This document shows positions 33,006-44,464 of a stretch of 64,000 nucleotides of DNA, in pieces. The first letter of the stretch is position 1. Every line of letters starts with the position of its first letter. The stretch is from Sphagnum magellanicum (lineage: Eukaryota > Streptophyta > Sphagnopsida > Sphagnales > Sphagnaceae): the NCBI GenBank assembly GCA_021904315.1, contig CM038911.1:1800501-1864500 (forward strand). Direction: 5' to 3'. A program made the position numbers and the translations under genes. The notes below the pieces were generated by a model that saw only the letters and a program-made list of their open reading frames with translations, was not told the DNA's origin and searched no databases.

Positions 33006-34671
33006 AATAGGCTTGTCTCTCTAGGTGTGAAAGGAAAAATGTTATGGCCAATGAAACTGTTGGATTTTTTTCTTAGTGATCTCGAACTTGATTAAGGTAA
33101 GGATTCGATTCACTGACACAAGCAGGTGAGAGCAAGGTGTTTGGAGACTTACTGCAAAGTGAACATAGTTCTGCTGCAGGATTGTTGCTGAAGGAATGAA
33201 TGAAAATGGGTGCAATGGTTGAGGCTTGCTCTTCTCTTTTAAGGCAATATCTTTGTTAGCTTGAATTCTGAATTTTCACAAAGTTCTTCCAAAAGATTGT
33301 GGCATTAGATGATAGTACCACAGATTTGGGTACAGTGAAGTCCTAGATCCCCTTGGGGTACAGCGCCAAGTTCAGGCATTGAAGGACAGAGTTTACGGAG
33401 TGCAAGCTGTTGTGGCTCTAACATCTGTGTGATTCAAGAATTTGAGCTCTTTGTGTTACTCTATTCATTTTGAGCATTCTTGTTGTCCTATACTCAGTTT
33501 TCCTTTTGAGTAGAGTTCTCGTTGAATTGGTTGTTCTGGGCTGTGCACAGTAACCTGAAAACAGATATTACAAATTTTCTAACACAAGGAGCTGCAAGAA
33601 GTTCCCCTTGAGGAAATATTAATATTTCCTGCAAGAATTGTCTCAAAAGACAAACAACTGGGAATTGTGCAACACAGGGAGTGTTGCAACATTTGCTTCA
33701 AACCTTCATGGATCTTCAAAAGGTAAATCTATGAACATGCCCACATGTCACAGGGAAATTATGGGAGTTGTTTCATGGACATGCCTAAATTATAGAGGGA
33801 ATGACGATCTTTTTTCCAAGGATCCTCAGAGGGAAAATTCTTGAGTTCACATGCCCAAATCTTACAGAGGGAACATGAGAGTCATTTCTTTATGGATCTT
33901 TCAGAAAGAAAAAGCACATGAACATGCACACATTACAAAGGGAATCATAAGCAGAGAAGCATGTAATTGTTACTTTATAAAGCTTTAAAGGAAAAATTCA
34001 TGTGCACAATGACTAGGGAATTTAAAACCCTTGTCAACACACTTGAAAAATATTCTGAGAACAAATACTAAACTTGCCTATAGAATCACTTGACCAGGAT
34101 TTGGTTAGGTGACAAATAAACTGAGCTTACAAGAGAAGAAGCCCATGGTAGCATCGGACACTTCCCCATCTCTGTTGGATTTCTCGGAAACCTAAGAAAA
34201 TATAGATCTGGGCCCTATTTTGGCTCATGTTTTGGCCCCTTCAAATGCTGCTGCCCCTGTTCCACGATCATCAACCTTCAAACTGTTCTGACAAACTCCT
34301 TGATGTATGTCCTTGCCTACACTTGCCAACTGATTTCATGAACAATTTTTGTTTATAAATCTCATTCAATAGCCTGCAGGCTTAGGGAGGCTTTTCACTT
34401 TCAACATTCAAACCCTCCCCATAACCCATATTTCTGAATGGGAATTTATGTTGGTGCATGGAAAGTCTCAATAATCATTCAAAGTAGCATTCACACACAT
34501 GATGTCACTTACATCTCTTTCCAGTGAAAGCTGTTCAGAAAGGGTATGAAAAAGTACTAATTCAAAAAGCCCAAATTTCGTGCTGAGGTAATTTGTACCT
34601 GAGTGCACAAGAATGACAAAAAAGTATTTTTGGCTGCCTTTGATTTGTTCGCACCTCATCCTGCCTAACAG
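33006..34671. other. No recognised gene; degenerate repeats at 33690-34030
   Basis: Between about 33690 and 34030 a loose unit of about 80-100 bp recurs (GATCTTTCA.A.., then CACATG.ACATGC.CA, then ACA.AGGGAA). The rest shows only short ORFs. Confidence 0.4.
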
Positions 34672-34845
34672 AATCAACAACACATGCAGAATCAAAAGAA
34701 GGGTTACTCACAAACTTGCTCTCAAGCTGCCATAGTCAAAACCACCTTAAAACCTCCCATTCAAGTGAAGCCTTTAGATGACAAAGCTAACAGAGCAGAC
34801 ACAAAAAAGTTATGTGTGAAGACAATCCCAAAAACTAATAAGACT
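34672..34845 (+). other. Exon-like plus-strand ORF
   Basis: A pyrimidine-rich stretch ends in CCTAACAG at 34671. The following frame is open for about 57 codons (QNQQHMQNQKKGY...KPPIQVKPLDDKANRADTKK) to TAG near 34846. Composition is protein-like and Gln/Lys-rich. No partner exon was found and the opposite strand also has exon-like pieces nearby, so this is only a candidate. Confidence 0.25.
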
Positions 34846-35083
34846 TAGTGAAACCTCCACATCAAAGGAAATGGTATGGATACCAGTGAATGGTGTGTGT
34901 TCCTGTAAGAGGGCTTTGTTGGTGTAACACCCTGACTGCTGTCTTTTGTTGGAGTTCCTGTTTGCACCAATCCCCTTACCAAGTTAAGTCTCAAATCTTC
35001 TGGAAACATTAAGAAGAATAAAAGGAGCTGCACAGATATATAAAGAAGCAAACTGTCATCAAAACTGGATGCAAAAGGCTTTA

Positions 35084-35163
35084 TTACATATCTATATGTT
35101 CCTGAAGGATACTCATATTCCTCACCAGTTCTTTGCAAATTGATGAACATTCAAAATCAGCTT
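35084..35163 (-). other. Candidate terminal exon, minus strand
   Basis: After a good acceptor (TTGTGACAG) the frame reads ADFECSSICKELVRNMSILQ... and stops at 35084-35086. It could be the last exon of the gene whose exons lie at 37071-37725 or of a separate transcript. Confidence 0.25.
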
Positions 35164-36192
35164 CTGTCACAAGGTGTGATAACCAAACAACAGCCACATA
35201 CTCTTTCTGCAATCAATAAATAACCAAGAAAAAGCAATGAATGCCTCATAAGGAATAGAAACCAATTAGAACTTAGTCAGTTGACATAATATTGGTGTAT
35301 TAGTACCATCCCTATGATACTGCCTTGGGAACATTAAATTTTCTGGCAAAGCGCCTGAATGAAAACCAATCTATTATCCACAATTTCAAAGGCTGTAATA
35401 TTGCTGTCATGATATGTAGTTGCACAAAAGGTCAAGAAGTCATAGGAAGACAAGCACAGGGAGAGAGAACCTGCTTCTCACTTTCTCCTTCCTGCATAAT
35501 TGCACATGCTTCAATACCCATGTGCCCAAGCTCCCTAACTTTAACCTGCTTTACATTCACCCACACATAACAAAGATCAATGTGACTCCCTGCTCTTCTT
35601 CAAGTCCAATGCTGAAACAATTTAAACGACTCAACCACTCAAATCTTGCAAACTCTCACTTTCCCTTGCTTTAGATGAGAACCAAGATGACCACTGACCA
35701 TATCTAGAGGATAGTTTTGCACATTAATCTATGATGCACATGAAAGGAAGTTGTATTTTGGAGATGATGAGATCATGAGATTCAGATCATACAGAACATC
35801 AGCAGCTCAAATGAAATATCTACATATGAATTGAGGACATTTTCAATGATACAATTTGAGTAAACTTGAATAGAATTGAGATATTACCCAATAATAAGGT
35901 TATAGATATTTCATATTCAACAACATATCAGTGAATAGTAAAAAGAAAATGAAATCCAACCCTAAAAAACAGATAAAGGACTAAGGAGCAATTTAAACAA
36001 CATTGACAATCACCCACATGTTCACTGACCTCCAAAAGCAACACGTATGGTGGTGAGCCGCTACTGTAACATCTCAATTGACTTCATCAGTGACCAGCAA
36101 TCAGTGGAGGCCAATGTCATACACTAACAAGCATACTGAGTTTCTGTCACAATACCAACATTGACAACAACATCATGGACAGCATTGAAAGC

Positions 36193-36300
36193 TTAGATAG
36201 TAAGCTCACCCCCAGCTTCTTTGAGGGTATTAATATCTCTTTCTAGTTTTTCTATTTCTGCTGAAGATGGGATTACACAAGCATTTGAAATCTCCACCAT
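36193..36300 (-). other. Candidate exon with amphipathic helix
   Basis: The minus-strand frame MVEISNACVIPSSAEIEKLE..., followed by a Leu/Glu/Lys heptad stretch, runs 35 codons to TAA. It looks protein-like and lies between the exon group at 37.1-37.7 kb and the exon at 35.1 kb on the same strand. Splice connections are not clear. Confidence 0.3.
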
Positions 36301-37070
36301 AAAAGGTCAACATTTACTAAATACTCCAATGCCCACCACCAGCTTATAGTGGCCTAAAATCTTGAGAACCAGAGAGACAGAAACACAAAAGGTTCTCAAT
36401 CATGCCTTCATATCCTAAGTCTGAGTTGTGATCTCAAGGTGTAGTAGTCCAAAGCACAGTGTTTCTCCCTTGTCTAATGGGTATTCTGCTGTGGCAGGAA
36501 TCTATGGGTTGAATGTTGTTACGATGGGCACCTTCATAACAGCCCTTTGACACAGCTAACCATGTCAGCTCAGCTTTCTTTATGGGTTGAAATTAGATTT
36601 ACCCAAATCAAAAAAGAAAGTGCGAAAGAGACAAAGCCCACCTGCACACTTGTGGCAGCTAGACTAGAGTTCTCCATGTGCTTCTCCAATTTCACTGCTC
36701 TCCAAAACAAAAGCACAGTCTTGCCCAATGTTCACTTCATCTTGGTTCATTGGAAACCTCTGAAATATCCAATGACACATTGACAAAATGAAATAAAGTT
36801 TTTGGGTTTGGTTAGTATAGCAACCATGCTTGACAAAAGTCTCCACCTACAACTCTAAACCAATTCCATTTGCGCCATGTCTTCAAATGTCACCCTAATT
36901 CCCTGTTCACACCCCCAACTTACCATGCCATGGAGTAAAACACTTTTTCATGTATACATTTTTGGGCTGCACACATGAACATGGGAATGTCATTGTAGAA
37001 AATTTTGTAAAATCACTATTTCTCCATGCCATTTCCTTGACAAGGCATGATTCACACACTGAAGTCATCT

Positions 37071-37725
37071 TCAACAATCTCTGACATTGCTGGAATGCAA
37101 ATTAATCATACCCCCCTTATCAATGACATCCACTAAGGTCACTGTACCTCCCAATGCCCATTGAACCACTGCTAAATCCTCCAACCCCTGTGCATGGGAC
37201 TTCAACCCTTTAGTCTTCTTGGTTCCCTGAGGTTGGACTTGTTTTGCCAGTCCAGATATCTCAGGTAGAACATCATGCACATTTTTGACCTGCATTGCAT
37301 GCATCGCAATGATTTCTTTGCAGTCAAAGATAACCTGTCAAAGAGCTGCACATATAAAAGAGGCAACAAATTGATTCGTCAAAACCATCATATTTTCAGA
37401 AGTATACATATCCCAAAACCAACCGAAAAAAAACAAATTGAGCAACAAATTTCAGATGAAACCTGGAGGTGATGAGCTACACCCTCTGTTATGCATTGTC
37501 CACCATTGGCCCCTTCATCTGCCTTCTCCCACTTCTTATCATGAGTTTGTCTACCTTTGAGTTATGCCTTCAACATGCCAAGAAATATGTGTGAAATACA
37601 CAACAACATCCAACACCTAGACATAAATAACCACAACAAATCAAGAAAGTTTGTAAAGCATAAATCTCTCACTTGTCAATTCCTCTTTGCATTTGAAGAA
37701 GCACATCTTCTTTTGGGTCCATGAG
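37071..37725 (-). CDS. Candidate multi-exon gene, possible EXD-like 3'-5' exonuclease fragment
   Basis: Exons 37725-37673, 37550-37463 and 37334-37071 connect with GT-AG introns in matching phases (2, then 0). They read LMDPKEDVLLQMQRGIDK, QTHDKKWEKADEGANGGQ..., then VIFDCKEIIAMHAMQVKNVH, DVLPEISGLAKQ... and VVQWALGG. The third exon resembles the second block of RNase D/EXD1-type DEDD exonucleases, in which a 'V.FDCR..AL....V...V.D...A' pattern follows the first strand. That similarity is from memory of the pattern only, and the catalytic residues upstream are not seen. The 5' exons are not identified; the third exon ends in a stop at 37071 or continues by splicing to 36193-36300. It could be a pseudogene fragment. 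Confidence 0.4.
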
Positions 37726-37929
37726 CTGCAAAAACCACGACCTCCAAAATCAGAGTCAAGAGCATATCATTTCAAAAACATGCATGACCTAAGAGCATAT
37801 CAAGAGCCAAGTGCATATCTGGACCTCCTCCAATTGTTGCTTTTCTACACACTGTAATCCCATGGTCCAACTTTCTGAAGTTGGTGCAAGAGTTGGCACG
37901 TTTTGCTTTTACAAAATAGGTGTTTGGTT

Positions 37930-40301
37930 TCATGTTGGAGCCTTTCTTTTGCATCTAGCATGTGCATTGACCTTGCCCACTTTCTGCCCTGTTACTACCC
38001 ATAGCATTAGACACACAATAGAAACAATTTGTGAGACATGACCTAATTTACAAAAAAGGCATCAAAGAGGAAAACAAAGCAAAAACTTCATGCAAAATTG
38101 TTATGGACATACTAAGTAATTAACTATGAGTAATCGACTGTGCACTAATTTACTGGAAGACAATAAGATCCACCATCGATGTTACAAGTAATTTAACTCA
38201 CCAACAGAAACATGTTTTTTGGCCACCTCCAAATCCTTTGTTTCAAATTTTTGCCCCAACACCTATACCAAAACAATGTAGTGATTAGTGACAATGACCT
38301 CTCCCAAATTTCTTACATCGGTAAATTAAAAAGTATTGGCATTTTGTGTACCTGAAAATCCAGCATGTTATTTCCAAGCTCTTCAGCAATATCAAGCCCC
38401 AATTCTTTCGGTCCTTGTACGACATCATCAACTGCACCAAATGGAAAGTCTCTGGCAGGAATCTTCTTCAACACACCAATCTTCTTTTGTGAGTGTTTGT
38501 ATTCTTTGAAATACTCATAGATGTCCTTCTCCTTCCAATGCATTTGAATAGTCAACCCCTGATAGTGAAAAATGAATCCAGCTAGAGTCCCACTGTATTC
38601 CTTGATGAAATTCTTGACATCTGCCTGAGAATTCTCATTGTGCCGCATATTGGTAGAGAAGAATAAACGGATCCTAGGATCCTCAATGTTGCTGAGCCAG
38701 GTCCTCACAGACTTCAAGTTCATGTTGTAAATCCTCCATTGCTGTGGATAGTATTTTTTCAGGAATTCTCTTCCCTGCAATTCACCTTTTGCACGCTTCT
38801 CAAATATGCGCTCATATGTTGGCATCGGAACTTGATTCTCCAAATCTCATTATAATGCCAAAATATATGAGTAAATTAGTACAATAATTTTCAAAGGACA
38901 AACAAGAAAATATTGAGCAATTTCTTGAAATCTACCATAGAAATTTAACAATAGCAAAGATGAACCAACTTGTGGTTGGAGTTGTTCCATTGGATGCCTC
39001 AACAACAACTGACTCCTGGTCATTCTCTTCACCTACACCGGATCAATAAAAACAGATTACCATAACTTACCTCAAGGCCATTTTGACACTAATTATATTT
39101 TTTTCAGAATCATGAATGCATATTAAATCATGAATATGTATTCATTCATTTTCATAATCATAATGCTTAAAAATTATCAGAACCATAGAACTCAATTCTT
39201 GCATCCTTTGGAACTAGGCTATTTTATGCTCATCTATACACTTGCACCAAATTTTTCTCTTACATTCTAAAGTATGAAACGGGCAGTAACAAAAAAACTG
39301 TTGACTACACAAAAGACAATATGTTGCCTATGTTGTAAGTTACCTGTTGTTGCTGCCATGGAAGGTATCGCAGTTGTTGCCAATGAAGGAACAACATATG
39401 CCATTGCTACATGTCTTATCATTGTTGTCACAGCACGTGTTCACGCTGTCGTTGCCGTTGCTATATGTTTTGATATTGTTGTCATAACAAGTGTTCACGC
39501 TGTTGTTGCCGTTGCTACATGTTTTGATATTGTTGTCATAACAAGTGTTCACGCTGTTGTGGCCGTTGCTACATGTTTTGATATTGTTGTCATAACAAGT
39601 GTTCATGCTGTTGTTGCGAAAGTAGGAGCCTGTCTTGTTGCTGCTGCTACACGTTTATTGATTGCTGTCACAGCATGTGCTCCCGCTACTATTGCCATGT
39701 CTAGTGTTGCCAAGGAAGGAGTAACATGTGTTGCTGCTGCTACATATTTTTGGGTTGTCTTCGCAACATGTTTTTGTGATGTCGTTGCAAAGGAAAGAGC
39801 ATCTGATTTTAAATAAACATGTAAGTTGACCTGCCTTGGAGTTGCAGCTGGAGTTTTCGTTGTCACATGGAAACCATACATGTGAAAATCAAAGATTAAA
39901 ATGACCTGACGAGCATGAAATACATTCAAATAGAACATGACACAAATGCATTCATAAAGAGTTTATAGATTCAACCTGTTGAGAGCTCTGAAATCTCAGA
40001 GACTCATTTCGAGGACATTGCTGGTCAAATGATGTTTGTTGCATCCTTCTTTTGTCTAGAAATTCCCTTTTGCTTGTTAACTATTTTCATATTTGTAAGA
40101 CTTGTCAAGCTGAGAGATTCCATGAATGCATTGTTCCTCTGTATGTTCAAGTTTCTCTGCTGTTCATATTCAGGAGTCAATTGCTCTAACTCTGCAGGTG
40201 TCTCAAACTTCCGAGGATATCCACAGAATACACAGAATTTTGCTTGTGAGAGGCCAAAAGGCTCCAAACAGTTTTGACATTCATATCCGGTCACCATCTG
40301 C
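37930..40301 (-). CDS. Candidate seven-exon gene: zinc-ribbon protein of unknown function
   Basis: Minus-strand exons 40301-39976, 39905-39831, 39406-39344, 39032-38966, 38845-38352, 38262-38202 and 37988-37930 all have GT-AG borders, and the phases fit from exon 2 to the stop TGA at 37930-37932. A likely ATG is at 40297. Exon 1 encodes a zinc ribbon, C-x2-C-x10-C-x2-C (YECQNCLEPFG... KFCVFCGYPRK), then needs a one-base frame change near 40060 to reach the Gln-rich end of the exon. Exons 2-4 are Gln-rich. The 165-residue exon 5 (MPTYERIFEKRAKGEL... FHYQGLTIQMHWKEKD) is the main domain and unknown to me. The C-terminus is basic (ARCKRK), perhaps a nuclear signal. About 380 aa in total. The frame change means either a sequencing or assembly error, a missed mini-intron, or an early pseudogene. 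Confidence 0.5.
39403..39618. repeat. 54-bp minisatellite
   Basis: Units start at 39424, 39478, 39532 and 39586 (last partial), with a degenerate unit upstream. The period of exactly 54 bp keeps ORFs open on both strands (plus: VHAVVAVATCFDIVVITS repeated; minus: NTCYDNNIKTCSNG.NSV repeated). In the gene model above it falls in the intron just before exon 3, whose acceptor lies at its edge (39407). I therefore treat it as intronic. Confidence 0.9.
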
Positions 40302-42150
40302 CTGTCACACACAACACTTGTGAAATGTGAACAAGTGAACACAATACTCATCACACACTGATTCACAAACTTGAAGGAAAGCTAGGCCAAACAGAGCTTT
40401 GTCGCCAAACAAGTGCAAAGTTGCAAGACAAGGTTCCAAAACTAGCATAAAACTTTTTGAAAAATTGAGCAAAGTATCACAAACGTGTAATGATTAGATC
40501 TGTCCTGGAATTTTCAGTTTAGTCGGGAAGCTTTCAACACGATTTGTTGAGAGATATGGGCGTATTGATGCAAGGAAAACAAGATTACAGTAACAAACAA
40601 ACTCTGTGACCAACAAGAAAAGTAACAGGCAAACATAAGCAAACAATGTCTCTGTCAACAAACCATCATGAACAAACACACACATGAACGATTACCGGTA
40701 CATGAACGAACGTAGCTGATTTTTTAGCATGGCTCTCAGACATCAAATCCAAGATTTCTTATTCATCTACAACATATTAGAGCTACCTATCATAAACTTT
40801 AACACGTACATAATAATATCAATGATTTTTTGGGCGAATTTTGGCACTGTGGTTATTTAAAAAATTGAATTTTTTTGTTTTTAAAGTGTAAATTCAAAGA
40901 AAAATGGCAAAAAAAATCAGCAAAAAGTTTCAAGAGTGGAAAAATTGGGGAAAACAAAACACCGTTACCTAATGTGGCTAAAAGTAATTGGAATTATAAA
41001 TAAATATTGTATATCTCATTTCTTAGGGGTTTGTGGGTTTCATGGGAGGGTTTAGAACTTAGGCCCTTGAGTTTTGGGGGATTTCCATAATAAACAAGTT
41101 GATCAAGAATATTTTTCAAAATATTTCTTCTTCTTATTCTTTAATTTTTTTTAATGGTGTTAGAGAAAATTTGGATAACTTTTTCCCCAAAACTAAAAAG
41201 AGGTGAATTTACACTTTAAAAAAATTTGCAAATTTGCAAAAGTTCCAAAACTTTGTCAACCAGGCCAAAAAATATTTATGCCCTTAGTATGTTAGCCAAT
41301 TCAACAATAAATTATACAATTCTCAGAAATGTTGAAATTTTGAGAAATTATTTCCTCCGAATCACAAAATATTCTGAAGAAAAATATTAAATTTTTAAGA
41401 ATATTCCATTTGTTGAAATGAATATTTCAAAATTAATTAATTATCCAACAGACTTGGTATTACATATAGTAAAGGACGTTGTGAAGCATCATTTCATCCA
41501 TCTGTCCCGTCATCCATCTGTTTACTCCGACGGGGCGAAGAAAGACTGGAATACAGATACAGCGCAGCGGAGAATAATATATATTAGTGTTGTAAATTTT
41601 TATTTTTTTATTTTATTTTGGGGTTTTTGGACTTAGGTACACTCATCCTGTCTCTTTCTCAACAATGAAAGAGTTGGGTTGGGCTTTTTTTTTCTTTTTT
41701 TTTTGAAATTTTATTTAGAATATTGGAAATTTTCAATGTTTTTTACATTGCCATAATTTTTTATTATAGTTCAATGGATGCCAGAGAGAGCAGCCGTAAA
41801 GCACACTTTTATTAGATATTGGCAATTTCAAGGCTTGCATTTGCCATAATAATAATGGCAATGGAAGTCAGTTGCCATTTTAGCACACAAACTTAATAGA
41901 TATATTGGTAATTGCAGTGATCAGATTGCCCAGAAAAACAATTTTGCCAATAATAATAATATGCTGGATGCCAAAGGTATTATTATGATGCATGTGAAAA
42001 TTGGCTGCACCAGAAACCCTAACCATTATGAACAGGGATACTCGAACTGGAACTTATCAACATACAAAAACAAAGAAATAATTTCAACAGATTGATACCT
42101 ACTAAATAAGTAACTTACTACTTACTTACAAGTTGAACTACGTTGGGGTA
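40302..42150. other. AT-rich flank without recognised gene
   Basis: This is upstream of the zinc-ribbon gene and may hold its 5' UTR and promoter (ORF pieces near 40494-40685 on the minus strand are not convincing). It contains poly(T) runs near 41690 and a TTGCCATAATAATAATGGCAA short palindrome near 41850. Confidence 0.4.
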
Positions 42151-42567
42151 TATTTGCCGTCTCTAATCTATTCCCATGGTCAGCTGTATGTTGAGCAGAG
42201 TCCTGCATTGGGCTTGACAACTGTACCCATACCCGACCCACAGCTGCGCGTGGGTCAACTGTACCCACCCATTACCCACCCATGGCACCTTGTCCATACC
42301 CATTACCCACCCAACTCATACCCATCAGTCCATCACCAAAATAAAGCTACTTAAGAGTACTTTGAAGTGTTTTTAAAAGGAGGGACGTGCCACCTCATAC
42401 CCACCCATTACCCACCCATGCATCCAAGCCCATACCCATTACCCACCCATTTACCCATGGGTATGGGTGGGTATTGGGTACCCATGGGTATGGGTACCCA
42501 TTGCAGGACTCTGATGTTGAGATAATATTTGCCGTCTCTAATCTATTCCCATGGTCAACTGTATGTT
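42151..42567 (+). repeat. Host tandem duplication interrupted by a MITE
   Basis: TATTTGCCGTCTCTAATCTA and the following roughly 20 bases occur at 42151-42190 and again at 42526-42567 with one difference. The MITE at 42196-42513 sits at the end of the first copy. Confidence 0.85.
42196..42513. mobile_element. hAT-type MITE with 8-bp target duplication
   Basis: 318 bp flanked by ATGTTGAG at 42188-42195 and 42514-42521. The termini are CAGAGTCCTGCA..GGG and its reverse complement, an imperfect inverted repeat of about 17 bp. CAG(A/G)G ends and 8-bp duplications are the hallmark of hAT elements. The interior is built from CCCATTACCCACCCAT-type repeats that turn into the inverted TGGGTATGGGTA form, so it can fold on itself. 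No coding capacity. Confidence 0.9.
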
Positions 42568-42574
42568 GCTATCT

Positions 42575-44464
42575 CACGGGTCACAAGCAGTGCAAACATC
42601 AAGATTTTCAGCGGCCAGGATCCCAATGGATACATGCGGAATGTTGTATATAAAGAGGTTTTGGAAATGTAGTTTGTAATTGCAATTTTGTAATATGTAC
42701 CATCAAATACACACACACATGTGCATGTTACAGAGGGTATATTATAGGGTGAGGACTACGTCCCAAGATCAAAGTTTGAAGCATGGGAGTATGCCAAAAG
42801 AAAATGTAGTTCCGGACATAAATACATGCAAGATTTTTTCATGCGGTATTATTGCCAAGTCATCTTCCATGTATGATGGAAGGTGAAGTGAAGGATTGAT
42901 GGCACATTCCACTTGGTGAGGTGCATTCAAGTACAAAGGGCCAAAAAACGACTTTGATATACTGACAAATATTTACAATTTGAAAAATGGCTACCCTACG
43001 ATGGTAGTACAAGAACAACTTCAATCACAATGCACATTTCTAAATTGAATAATTAATTAATTTTGAAATTTTTATATGGAAAATATAAGATGGTTTATAA
43101 ACTTTATGGTTTCTTTTTTCTTTTTGTGGGGGAAAACTTCATGACAAAACACCACAAAATGCAAGGAAGAAGGAAAAAAACAGGAAGACGAAGAAGAAAT
43201 GGGGCCCTACCTAATTGAACCAACTGCAAGTTAGCATCCACCAAAAGTGGAATAAAATGAAATGCACATCCGTCCCATAGACTTTGCTCTGAAGGTAAAA
43301 CCTACAAAAGTAGGAGGAATATATGACACTACGAAATGTAATTGGAAATTGGAATAATACACCCTTGAATTACAATGACCTGGAATAGCACGGTTGTGTA
43401 ACAAAGCGTTCTTCTATGTGTCTGTGACCTTCTGTTGTAGCAACGACTGGGCAGAAGACAAAGGAGACATGCCGAAACATGTGGTTTACGTTTGTTGTTG
43501 TTGTCGGTTTCCTTTGTGTTGTAAGCCACCTGCACATATGAACAAAGCATTTGTTTGAAGTTTGTGGCAAAGGAAATTCATTGCTATTTGCAGAATCTAG
43601 GGAGGTGTCTTCTGCAAAGAGGTACAAATAGTGTTCGAGATTCATTTGTTTTCATTATCTTTGCCTTGGATTGTTACTCTTTAATTGCAAGAACCTTGTG
43701 AAAAGTTTTGTTGTTTCTGTATGCCACATCTCATCCACTACAAGATCTTAGAAAAATCAGATTTGGTTTGTTGAAAGGTATCGAGTTTCTATAGCTTGTA
43801 TTATTGCATTTTACCGAACAATTAGTTCGTCAACAAAAAAGGTCTTGCAATAGAAATGATCCAGAACTTTTTGTAGACTTTCAAATAGATATTTCTTTGC
43901 CTTCAACAAGAAATTGGAATATTTGCCATGATGAAATTGATCCCCTACTCCAAATTGATAGAGCTTGCTACCAGAACTGTGGTGTGAATGGACATATTAC
44001 TTGTAGACAACTACAATATTTCCTTTCAATCAAGACAGTAAACTCTTTCTATTGGATTGGAACTTGCACTCAAGTTCAAGGGTTGCTAGGATTATCTATT
44101 TCTCAAACCTGTATCTGACAATTTGCTAACCTATTTTATTTCAGGTATTTGTGGAACGAAAGTAAGATTTGAAGCAAATTTTGTGTGCTTTGCACTCATG
44201 GCAGTGAATGGATATAATACTGAATCCTTGATCTGATGCTAATGTCCTTCCTTTTGCTTTAGGATCTACAGATAATTGATTTCCAAAGACCTCACTGTAT
44301 AACTTGCAGATTGGTCTCCATAGCTTCAGGGACTAAATTGTGCTTCATGGTTGGGTGAATGGGTATTTTGTAGCTACCTGGGACAATATATAGTGGCATT
44401 TTATTGGACATCTGCAATGCAATAAATCAAACTTGACTCTTATCTCAACAGACTTACTTCAACA
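42575..44464. other. No recognised gene
   Basis: Short ORFs only. It includes a CACTACAAGATC word at 43737 that might be an element end, but no matching opposite end was found. Confidence 0.4.

Noticed and set aside
39274..39816. Plus-strand ORF of 180 codons rich in Val/Ala/Cys
   Set aside because: It is made largely of the 54-bp minisatellite, whose multiple-of-three period keeps frames open. The minus strand carries a phase-consistent exon chain across the same place.
42220..42480. CCCATTACCC repeats read as telomere or CRISPR-like array
   Set aside because: They lie between hAT-type terminal repeats with an 8-bp TSD. No regular unique spacers exist, and the DNA is clearly plant nuclear.
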